Origin: Gemmatimonadota bacterium
GTDB taxonomy: Bacteria > Gemmatimonadota > Gemmatimonadetes > Gemmatimonadales > Gemmatimonadaceae
DNA length: 14,189 nt
Assembly (NCBI GenBank): GCA_003142495.1
Contig: PLMM01000131.1
Location: forward strand, 765-14,953
Direction of reading: 5' to 3'
The position numbers were made by a program, and so were the translations under genes. Below, piece after piece: positions 8,768 through 14,189 of the stretch. The first letter of the stretch is position 1, and the number at the start of each line of letters is the position of its first letter. A model generated the notes under the pieces. That model saw nothing but the letters and a program-made list of their open reading frames with translations, ran no database searches and was not told the origin of the DNA.

Positions 8768-9912
8768 AGATCGCGATCGTGCACGACTATCTGAATCAGG
8801 CCGGTGGCGCGGAGCGCGTGGTCGGCACGCTGCACACGATGTTTCCGAGCGCGCCCATCTTCACGACCATCCTCGATCGCAGCTCGCTCTGGGATGTGCT
8901 CCGCGATGCGGACATCCGCACGAGTTGGATGCAGAAGCTCCCGCTGCTCAAGCGGCACTTCAAGGCGTATCTGCTCTTCTATCCGGGCGCCATCGAGCGC
9001 TTCGACTTGCACGAGTACGATCTCGTCATCAGCAGCAGCTCGGCGTTCGGCAAGGCGGCGATCACGCGCCCCGGCGCGCTGCACATCTGCTACTGCCACA
9101 CGCCGATGCGCTTCGTGTGGGATTACGAGCGCTACATGGAGCGCGAGCAGTACGGCTCGCCCATCCGCGCCATTCTCGTTCCCGTGCTCCGGCGCTTTCG
9201 CGCCTGGGACGTGAAAACGGCGACGCGGCCGAGTCTCTACGTCGCCAACTCCACCGTCGTCGCCGATCGCATCAAGCGCTTCTACGGACGAGAGAGCATC
9301 ATCGTGCCGCCGCCGGTGGCCGTGCAGCGCTTCACGCCCGTGAGCAAGATCGAGGATTTCTATCTCATCGTCTCGCGCCTGAATCCGTACAAGCGCGTGG
9401 ATCTCGTCGTGAAGGCGTTCAACGATCTCGGTCGCAAGCTCGTGATCATCGGCGACGGCCCCGATCGCGCGGTGCTCCAGAAGATGGCCCGCCCCAACAT
9501 CACCTTCCTTGGCCGCCTTCCCGATCCGGAAGTCGCGAGCTACTACGCACGCTGCAAGGCGCTGCTCTTTCCGGGCGACGAGGACTTCGGGATCGTGCCA
9601 CTCGAGGCCAACGCGGCCGGGCGCCCGGTGATCGCGTTCAAGGCGGGCGGCGCGCTCGACACGGTGATCGATGGCGAAACGGGAATCTTCTTCAGCGAGC
9701 TCACGCCTGAATCACTCAGCGCCGCGGTGCTTCGCTCGGAGGCAACCACGTGGGATAGCGTCGCGATTCGCAAGCACGCCGAGGATTACGCGGAGCCGCG
9801 CTTCCGCGAGCGCTTCATGCGGATCGTCGAGGAGTCGGTCGAGCGACAGTATGGCGCTGCGGGGGTGAAGTCACTCCGCGAAGCGCTCGGCGCCGCTCGC
9901 GCTACGGAGTGA
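8764..9912 (+). CDS. GT4-family glycosyltransferase (WbaZ-like)
   Basis: A 382-residue GT-B enzyme whose motifs match the WbaZ-like branch often annotated as mannosyltransferase: HDYL followed by AGGAERV (7-19), the hallmark CYCHTPMRFVWD (109-120), VPPPV (181-185), RLNPYKRVDL (205-214) and EX7E (E273 to E281, EDFGIVPLE). It is likely to add mannose or a similar sugar to the repeat unit, but the branch name does not fix the donor. Start GTG 8764 overlaps the preceding stop (GTGA) and has AGGGGG at 8752-8757 with 6-base spacing. It is the last gene of the plus-strand operon. Its last 11 bases overlap the 3' end of the convergent hydrolase gene and no terminator lies between them. Confidence 0.91.
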   Translation: MKIAIVHDYLNQAGGAERVVGTLHTMFPSAPIFTTILDRSSLWDVLRDADIRTSWMQKLPLLKRHFKAYLLFYPGAIERFDLHEYDLVISSSSAFGKAAITRPGALHICYCHTPMRFVWDYERYMEREQYGSPIRAILVPVLRRFRAWDVKTATRPSLYVANSTVVADRIKRFYGRESIIVPPPVAVQRFTPVSKIEDFYLIVSRLNPYKRVDLVVKAFNDLGRKLVIIGDGPDRAVLQKMARPNITFLGRLPDPEVASYYARCKALLFPGDEDFGIVPLEANAAGRPVIAFKAGGALDTVIDGETGIFFSELTPESLSAAVLRSEATTWDSVAIRKHAEDYAEPRFRERFMRIVEESVERQYGAAGVKSLREALGAARATE

Positions 9913-11344
9913 TCTCGACCACGATCGGGTTGTCGGGCACCGGCACCACGATCGACGACGCGCCATTGGTGACGCTCATCGGCTCCGCCCCGCGCAGCGG
10001 TGCATAGAGCGTGATCGTGCGCGCGGGGTGCGCGAGCGCGATCGATACCGGCACCGGCGCGTTCGACACGTCTCGCGACGTGCTATCCGTTCCGGCAACG
10101 CGTTCCCACAGGCGACGCGCCCGCCCCTGCCAGCCGCCGGCGCTCTTCGGATCGTACACCGCCACGTCGTTCCAGAGCACGAGATAGAAGCGCCCATCGC
10201 GTTTCTCGAAGAGCGCATGGCGTATCGTGCTCGTTGTGCCGCTGAGGGAATAGCTGAGGGTTCCGGGCTCGAAGGTGGCGCCACGATCCGCGAGCAGCGT
10301 GAGGAGATTCTTCAGCGCACCGTATGCGGGCTTGGGAGTGCCGTCGTTGTACATGATCCCGTAATTCGACTCGGCATCGGTGCGATCGTCGCGGTCGTCG
10401 ATCAGCTCGTAGACGGCCGTGTACGGAATGCCGGCGGCGAAGTAGTCGAGATTGAGCCTCGCGACGTACTTCGCCTGCGCCGCGTCGCTCACTCCCGGCT
10501 GATAGAGATTCTCGATGGCGTTGGGAGCGGTGTGGTAGCCCGTTTCCGTTACCCACCATGGCTTCTTCGCCGCGTCGAGCGGCGCGAGCGCGAGCTGCAT
10601 CGGCGCCAGGTGCGCGGTGGGAATGTCGCCATCGGGGTAGGGATGGAGCGTGCCGGCGTCCATCACCAAGCTGAGATCACCTACGGCGCGCGCGCCTGCT
10701 GCTGTCGTGGTGGTGAGTCCGAGCACGACGATCGACGGGGCGATCTGCTTGGAGTGGGTATACATCGCGTGCTGATACGCGCGCGCGTTCGCGCCGTACA
10801 CGGCTTTTCCGCCCCAACCCTCGTTGTTGTTGTCGACCTCGTTCGGTCCCTCGAACGCGAGGATGTTGTTGGCGCCGACGCGCGCGACCGCGGTGTCGAG
10901 CGGGCGCTGGTCGTTATACGGAGGGCTGTCGATGGTGCCCGCGCGCAGGCGCGTCGGATACGTGACGAGCAAGAGCTTCATCCCTGCGCCCGTGAGCTCG
11001 TTCATCGTGCCCCAATAGGGATCGTTCGAGTCGCCGGTGACGCTCACGGTGAGACCGTCTCGAACGAACCGCGCGCCGCTCGCGATGAGCGATGCGACGG
11101 TCTTCGCGCGGTCACGGCCGTAGGGGGCGAGATCGGTGTAGCTGAAGTGGGTTCCGATGCCCACCGAGCTCACGAAACGATCGGACCAGATCGCGCGCTG
11201 CGCGGTTGGAGGTGCGGACGCCGCGGCGCTCGTGTGCCCGGAGCGAGAGCGTGCGGCGATCGCGATCAGCGAACCGACGGTGACGATCACCGCGATCAAA
11301 GCCGCGCGACGCGCGAGGGGGAAAGGGAAGGGGCGCTTGCGCAT
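9902..11344 (-). CDS. Membrane-anchored glycoside hydrolase, clan GH-A type
   Basis: A 480-residue protein: a basic N-terminus, one hydrophobic segment (about 14-31, signal anchor or uncleaved signal), an Ala/Ser/Thr-rich linker to about residue 50, a (beta/alpha)8-type catalytic domain, and a beta-sandwich-like C-terminal domain from about 357. The catalytic pair of clan GH-A is visible: acid/base E169 in FEGPNE, followed by VDNN, and nucleophile E267 in WWVTETGY, the expected strand-4 and strand-7 positions. HPYP (234-237) and YELID (312-316) are also kept in the paralog. The exact GH family cannot be named. By position it may cut or trim the EPS made by the neighbouring operon in the periplasm, much as the membrane-bound hydrolase PslG does in the Psl locus; this is inference. 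It lacks BIG2 domains and carries about 20 extra residues (about 401-424) compared with its neighbour. Only a weak GGTAG lies before the ATG. Confidence 0.82.
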   Translation of the reverse strand: MRKRPFPFPLARRAALIAVIVTVGSLIAIAARSRSGHTSAAASAPPTAQRAIWSDRFVSSVGIGTHFSYTDLAPYGRDRAKTVASLIASGARFVRDGLTVSVTGDSNDPYWGTMNELTGAGMKLLLVTYPTRLRAGTIDSPPYNDQRPLDTAVARVGANNILAFEGPNEVDNNNEGWGGKAVYGANARAYQHAMYTHSKQIAPSIVVLGLTTTTAAGARAVGDLSLVMDAGTLHPYPDGDIPTAHLAPMQLALAPLDAAKKPWWVTETGYHTAPNAIENLYQPGVSDAAQAKYVARLNLDYFAAGIPYTAVYELIDDRDDRTDAESNYGIMYNDGTPKPAYGALKNLLTLLADRGATFEPGTLSYSLSGTTSTIRHALFEKRDGRFYLVLWNDVAVYDPKSAGGWQGRARRLWERVAGTDSTSRDVSNAPVPVSIALAHPARTITLYAPLRGAEPMSVTNGASSIVVPVPDNPIVVEITP

Positions 11345-11414
11345 CGCATGCTACCAGTGGCGCGGCGCGGGCGCAACGCGCTGGCCCGGGGCAGCCCTGG
11401 GGATGCAGAAAGCA

Positions 11415-11453
11415 CAACGGGCCCTCGCGAATGGTGATCGCGAGGGCCCGTTG
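11415..11453 (-). terminator. Rho-independent terminator after the BIG2 hydrolase gene
   Basis: A perfect 16-bp GC-rich inverted repeat with a 7-base loop lies 26 bp beyond the stop codon of the lipoprotein hydrolase. On the minus strand the stem is followed by TGCTTTCT, a short U-rich run. It separates this gene from the membrane-anchored hydrolase 70 bp further on, so the latter probably has its own weak promoter or depends on read-through. Confidence 0.82.
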
Positions 11454-11479
11454 CGGTACGGCAGCTTCGTATGGCCGGA

Positions 11480-13438
11480 CTACTGCGTGATCTCGAGGAT
11501 CACCGGGCTGTCCGGCACCGAGACCGAAATGCTCTTCGCCGCGGTGACGCTCGTGCCCGCGGCGCTCGTGACAGGCTGATAGCGCATCACGGAGCGTGGC
11601 TGCACGCCGAACGTCACCGTAACGGGAACAGCCGCGTTGGAGATGTCGCTCTTGGAGTTCGTGTTGTACACCAGGACATCGTTCCAGAGCGCGAGGTAGA
11701 AGCGCCCATCGCGCTTCTGGAACAGCGCCTGGCGAATCGTGCCCGTGGCACCCGTAAGCGTGTAATTGAGACTCGCAGGGGTGAACGCTGCGCCCGGATC
11801 GGCGAGCAGCCCGAGCATGTTCTTGAGCGCGGTGTAGGCCGGCTTCGCACTGCCGTCGTTGCGCAGCATGCCGTAGTTCGCCTCGGCGTCGCTCTGCGTG
11901 GAATGCTCGTCAATGAGCTCGTACACCGACGTGTGGCTGATCCCCGCATTGAAGTAATCGAGATAGAGCCGCGGCACGTACTTGCCCTGCGCCGCCTCAC
12001 TCACTCCCGGCTGGTAGACGTTCTGCGTTGCGTTCGGCGCCGTGTAGTAGCCCGTCTCGGTCACCCACCAACCCTTGTGCGCGCCATTGAGCGGGGCGAG
12101 CGTGGCTTCGGTGGAGGCGAGGTAGGCCGTCGGTACGCTGGCACTGGGATACGGGTGAAGCGTGCCGGCGTCCATGTAGGCACTGATGTCGCCGACGTCG
12201 GCCGCGCCCCACGAGCTCGTGGTGGTGAGCCCGATGACGGTGACGCCCGGTGCGATCTGCTTGGCGTGCTGGTACATCGCGGCCTGGAAGCCCCGCGCGT
12301 TCGCGCCGAAGGCCGGAACGCCGCCCCAGTTGCCGCTGTTGTTGTCGACCTCGTTCGGGCCCTCGAAGGCGAGCAGCCCCGACGCACCAATGCGAGCGAC
12401 GGCGGTGTCGACGACGTTCTGGCTCGTGTAGTCGCCAGACGATTTCGGCTGCACCACGAAGAGCGTGCGCACGCCGGCGGCGGCGAGCGTCTGGAGCGGA
12501 CCGTAGGCAATGTTGCTCCACGCGCGGTCCGTGCTGTACGGCACGCCATCGCGCACGAAGGAGACACCGAGCGCCTTCACGGCGGCGATCGTCTGCGCGA
12601 CGCTCGCGCCCTGCTGGTAGGGCAACAGATCGAAGTAAGAGAAGTGCGTGCCCACGCCCACCGAGCTCACGAACTTACCGGTCCAGACTGCCGCGACGCC
12701 TCCGCCGGGGACGACGGGCGGAACCACGGGCGCCACGGGCGGCGTGGTGGCGACTCCGCCTGTGTCGGTGACCCCTGACCACGCCATCTTGCCGTTGGCG
12801 GCGGCGGCCTCGACGTTCGCAGTGCCCTTGGCTTTGCCGGAGACCATTCCCGTGCTGGACACCGTGAGTATGGCGGCGTTCGTGCTGCGCCAGGTGAGCT
12901 TCGCGCCGGTGATGGCAGTGCCCTTCGCATCATACGCGACGCCAGTCAGCTGATACGTCTTGCCGGTGGAGATGTTGATGGGATTCGGTGTGACGCTCAC
13001 CTTCGCGATCACCGTATCCTTCAGCAGCGGCGTGCCGACGACTATGGACTTGCTCGCGGAGGTTTTGCTCTGTGTGGTCGCGGTGATCGTCACCGTGCCG
13101 GGCTTGAGCGCGTAGAGATGCGCGGTCGATCCGCTCGGATTGCCGACGCCCGTGATCTTTATCTTGAGCACGGTGGTGTCGGAGCTCTTCCACGTCATTT
13201 GCCTGCCGAACCACGTCGCGGTGGTATTGGTCAGCTTCGCCTGAAGACTTGCGGAGTCGGCGAGATTGATCGTCGAGATCGCAGGGGTGATCGCGACCAG
13301 CGGATAGGTGACCCCGCCAACGACGGACGCAACCGCTTCGTTGTTGTAATCGCTGGAAAGCGGTGTCGATGTAGATGTATCGGAACACGCAGCGCACAGA
13401 ATGGCGAGCGTGGCGATCGAGGGGAGCATCGCGCGCAT
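11480..13438 (-). CDS. BIG2-domain glycoside hydrolase, probable lipoprotein
   Basis: A 652-residue exported protein. Residues 1-18 look like a lipoprotein signal ending ILCAAC-SD (Cys18; the -3 residue is Cys, so the lipobox is imperfect). Then come two bacterial Ig-like BIG2-type domains (about 45-137 and 143-225), each with the W[KR]S[ST][DN] strand and a GTVTITA/GTANVEA end, a Pro/Val-rich linker (about 228-250), a clan GH-A catalytic domain (about 251-548) with acid/base E363 (GPNE) and nucleophile E461 (VTETG), and a C-terminal beta-sandwich region with DGRFYLALWND. The catalytic and C-terminal parts are clearly paralogous to the next gene downstream. The frame stays open 93 codons upstream, but I chose ATG 13438: it follows AAAGGAG, gives a signal peptide, and leaves the riboswitch in the leader. 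Probable role: cell-surface or periplasmic polysaccharide cleavage under c-di-GMP control. Confidence 0.85.
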   Translation of the reverse strand: MRAMLPSIATLAILCAACSDTSTSTPLSSDYNNEAVASVVGGVTYPLVAITPAISTINLADSASLQAKLTNTTATWFGRQMTWKSSDTTVLKIKITGVGNPSGSTAHLYALKPGTVTITATTQSKTSASKSIVVGTPLLKDTVIAKVSVTPNPINISTGKTYQLTGVAYDAKGTAITGAKLTWRSTNAAILTVSSTGMVSGKAKGTANVEAAAANGKMAWSGVTDTGGVATTPPVAPVVPPVVPGGGVAAVWTGKFVSSVGVGTHFSYFDLLPYQQGASVAQTIAAVKALGVSFVRDGVPYSTDRAWSNIAYGPLQTLAAAGVRTLFVVQPKSSGDYTSQNVVDTAVARIGASGLLAFEGPNEVDNNSGNWGGVPAFGANARGFQAAMYQHAKQIAPGVTVIGLTTTSSWGAADVGDISAYMDAGTLHPYPSASVPTAYLASTEATLAPLNGAHKGWWVTETGYYTAPNATQNVYQPGVSEAAQGKYVPRLYLDYFNAGISHTSVYELIDEHSTQSDAEANYGMLRNDGSAKPAYTALKNMLGLLADPGAAFTPASLNYTLTGATGTIRQALFQKRDGRFYLALWNDVLVYNTNSKSDISNAAVPVTVTFGVQPRSVMRYQPVTSAAGTSVTAAKSISVSVPDSPVILEITQ

Positions 13439-13442
13439 AGAT

Positions 13443-13449
13443 CTCCTTT
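13443..13449 (-). promoter_or_regulatory. Shine-Dalgarno that fixes the hydrolase start
   Basis: AAAGGAG on the minus strand, four bases before ATG 13438, directly abutting the 3' strand of riboswitch stem P1. It supports the short start over the 93-codon longer frame. The spacing is slightly short but usable. Confidence 0.75.
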
Positions 13450-13553
13450 GAGTAGCACAAGTCGGCTGCTCGACTAGCATGGCGCGTGTGGCGTGCGCTT
13501 TAGCCTCGATAGCTTTGCGTCGCCGGCTTTCGCCGGGTTTGCCTTTGTCGCTC
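13450..13553 (-). promoter_or_regulatory. c-di-GMP-I (GEMM) riboswitch aptamer
   Basis: Minus-strand leader of the BIG2 hydrolase gene carrying the conserved landmarks of the cyclic-di-GMP class I aptamer, in order and at proper spacing. Seen: AAAGGCAAACC (13546-13536); a hairpin CCGGC-GAAA-GCCGG with the tetraloop at 13531-13528; GACGCAAAGC (13521-13512); GGCTAAAG (13505-13498); a second arm ending ATGCTAGTCGAGCAGCCGA (13480-13462); and a closing P1 stem made of ACAA/TTGT (13548-13545 with 13460-13457) and GAG/CTC (13553-13551 with 13452-13450). This compares well with the known Vibrio cholerae Vc2 element (GGGCAAACC, GAAA loop, GACGCAAAGCC, GGCCUAAA). There is no terminator between aptamer and start codon; the 3' P1 strand ends at the Shine-Dalgarno, so translational control is likely. 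Confidence 0.9.
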
Positions 13554-13557
13554 GCCT

Positions 13558-13562
13558 GGAGG
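13558..13562 (-). promoter_or_regulatory. Candidate anti-Shine-Dalgarno of the riboswitch
   Basis: CCTCC on the minus strand, four bases upstream of the P1 stem. CTCC (13561-13558) can pair with GGAG (13446-13443) when P1 closes, extending the stem and hiding the ribosome site. This is seen as complementarity only; use in vivo is inferred. Confidence 0.4.
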
Positions 13563-13796
13563 CGCTGCGATCCTGCCGTACAAAAATCAACCGAACGTGC
13601 GACGGCACGCCGGTGCACCTTCGCGGTCGGCACTGCACCGAGCCTAGCAAACGAAGGTACGCACAAGAGTATCGACTGCTTTTTGATGGGAAAGAGCTGC
13701 CTGCTACAGATTTTCACATACTGGCTGATCGATCAGTCAGCTTGTTTTCGCGTCAACCAGCGCTAATGTGCCTTAACTGTGTAAAGGCGGTTATTG

Positions 13797-13810
13797 GTGA
13801 TGTAAGTCAC
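13797..13810. promoter_or_regulatory. CRP/FNR-type dyad GTGA-N6-TCAC
   Basis: A perfect GTGA-TGTAAG-TCAC dyad, extended to GGTGA/TCACC, with the same half-site core and spacing as CRP-family sites. It sits right beside the candidate -10 element at 13813-13818. The regulator is unknown and the site is a candidate only. Confidence 0.35.
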
Positions 13811-13812
13811 CT

Positions 13813-13818
13813 ATTATA
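13813..13818 (-). promoter_or_regulatory. Candidate -10 element for the hydrolase transcript
   Basis: TATAAT on the minus strand, in the AT-rich part of the leader. No good -35 box lies 16-18 bases upstream. If used, it gives a leader of roughly 365 bases including the riboswitch. A TATAAA can also be read on the opposite strand (13815-13820), so direction is uncertain. Confidence 0.28.
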
Positions 13819-13902
13819 AACGACTTGGGAAACTGGCCGCAGCGACAGTTTCGAAGCAAACGGCTCCCAAGTGCCACGGTGACTCGTAAGACACTAGAAA
13901 GC

Positions 13903-13940
13903 ACAAAACGCCCGCGCAGCAGGCTGCACGGGCGTTTTGT
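13903..13940 (-). terminator. Rho-independent terminator after the third hydrolase gene
   Basis: A 12-bp stem (ACAAAACGCCCG / CGGGCGTTTTGT), one mismatch, then 4 more pairs (GCAG/CTGC) around a 4-base loop, 78 bp beyond the partial hydrolase stop. On the minus strand GGGCGTTTTGTGCTTTCT gives a good U-rich end. The A and T runs within the arms could make it work in both directions. Confidence 0.85.
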
Positions 13941-14018
13941 CCACTTGGCGCTTGGCGCGCCGAAGCTACTGGTTGGCTACAGGCTTACCGCCTGCACTCG
14001 GCCATTGCGATAATGGGC

Positions 14019-14189
14019 CTAGTTGATCTCGAGGATGACCGGGTGATCGGGGACGGCGACGGTGAGCGACGTCGTGCCCGACGTCGTCGACAGCGCGGGC
14101 GCCTGCGTGTAGGGCTGATAGACCGAGACGGTGTGCGCGGATCCAAAGGTGACCGTCACCGGCACGGCCGCGTTGGAGATGTCGCTCTT
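14019..14189 (-). CDS. Third paralogous glycoside hydrolase, C-terminal fragment (5' end outside window)
   Basis: Reading in from the right edge on the minus strand, 56 codons end at TAG 14021-14019. The product begins KSDISNAAVPVTVTFG and ends VPDHPVILEIN, nearly matching the last 57 residues of the BIG2 hydrolase (KSDISNAAVPVTVTFG ... VPDSPVILEITQ), with a divergent middle. It is therefore the C-terminal beta-sandwich part of another member of the same enzyme set, on the same strand and followed by its own terminator. Its catalytic residues, N-terminal domains and start are outside the window, so nothing can be said of its activity or of a riboswitch before it. Confidence 0.85.
   Translation of the reverse strand, partial: KSDISNAAVPVTVTFGSAHTVSVYQPYTQAPALSTTSGTTSLTVAVPDHPVILEIN

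Larger units (their letters stand above)
13563..13902. other. Long noncoding leader/intergenic region
   Basis: No convincing gene lies in the 580 bp between the two hydrolase genes (13439-14018). Open frames here lack ribosome sites and codon bias. Besides the riboswitch and the terminator, this part is clearly more AT-rich than the rest of the window (most obvious at about 13660-13830). It contains two mutually exclusive inverted repeats (13611-13617 with 13634-13640; 13618-13623 with 13652-13657), a 12-bp palindrome CTGATCGATCAG (13725-13736), a GTGA-N6-TCAC dyad (13797-13810) and a nested inverted repeat at 13823-13872. It probably holds the promoter and a long 5' untranslated leader of the hydrolase gene. 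Confidence 0.6.

Noticed and set aside
11415..11453. Long perfect inverted repeat considered as a mobile-element end or palindromic repeat
   Set aside because: Its place just after a stop codon, the 7-base loop and the U-rich tail on the minus strand fit a terminator, and no transposase or target duplication is near.
10028..12778. Two plus-strand open frames (10028-11437 and 11471-12778) opposite the hydrolases
   Set aside because: They resemble one another only because they are antisense to paralogous genes; composition is Arg/Val/Ala-rich without domains, and they cross both the terminator and the gene boundaries.
13439..13717. 93-codon N-terminal extension of the BIG2 hydrolase (open frame from 13717)
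   Set aside because: It would run through the riboswitch, lacks a ribosome site at its ATG, is rich in Arg/Lys with no domain, and would bury the signal peptide. ATG 13438 with AAAGGAG is far better.
13725..13736. CTGATCGATCAG palindrome as a specific operator
   Set aside because: No known regulator matched, and a 12-bp palindrome can arise by chance; it is only mentioned under the intergenic region.
13479..13819. Two short plus-strand open frames in the hydrolase leader (95 and 108 codons)
   Set aside because: No ribosome sites, no known motifs, unusual codon use, and they overlap the riboswitch.

Overview
The window is GC-rich, densely coding, and shows G/C-biased third codon positions. 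It encodes a lipoprotein with bacterial Ig-like (BIG2) domains, a Wzx/Wzy-type exopolysaccharide (EPS) pathway and a cyclic-di-GMP riboswitch. This points to a free-living diderm bacterium. Gemmatimonadota or a similar high-GC phylum is a reasonable guess, but it rests on the general look of the proteins and not on a marker gene.

Positions 1-9912 (plus strand) are one EPS/capsule operon of eight genes. In order they are: the 3' part of a CpsD-like tyrosine autokinase (1-639), a polyprenyl-phosphate sugar-1-phosphate transferase (714-2246), a Wzx-type flippase (2302-3819), a GT4 glycosyltransferase (3816-4904), a second GT4 (4901-6031), a Wzy/WaaL-type polymerase or ligase (6028-7557), a third GT4 (7595-8767) and a WbaZ-like GT4 (8764-9912). 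Four junctions are ATGA/GTGA overlaps, which indicates translational coupling. Together the products would start a repeat unit on undecaprenyl phosphate, extend it with about four glycosyltransferases, flip it and polymerise it. The kinase would control chain length and export; its membrane part is probably just upstream of the window.

Positions 9902-14189 (minus strand) carry three tandem paralogous glycoside hydrolases of clan GH-A type, convergent with the EPS operon. One has an N-terminal membrane anchor (9902-11344). One is a 652-residue probable lipoprotein with two BIG2 domains (11480-13438). Only the C-terminus of the third is present (14019-14189). Rho-independent terminators follow the second and third genes.

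The most notable feature is in the 580-bp leader of the middle hydrolase: a well-matched c-di-GMP-I (GEMM) riboswitch on the minus strand at about 13553-13450, ending directly at the Shine-Dalgarno sequence. A CCTCC element just upstream of the aptamer can pair with that Shine-Dalgarno, suggesting translational control. The region therefore joins EPS synthesis with EPS-hydrolase candidates, at least one of which seems to answer to c-di-GMP, the usual biofilm signal. No tRNA, rRNA, CRISPR array or mobile element was seen.
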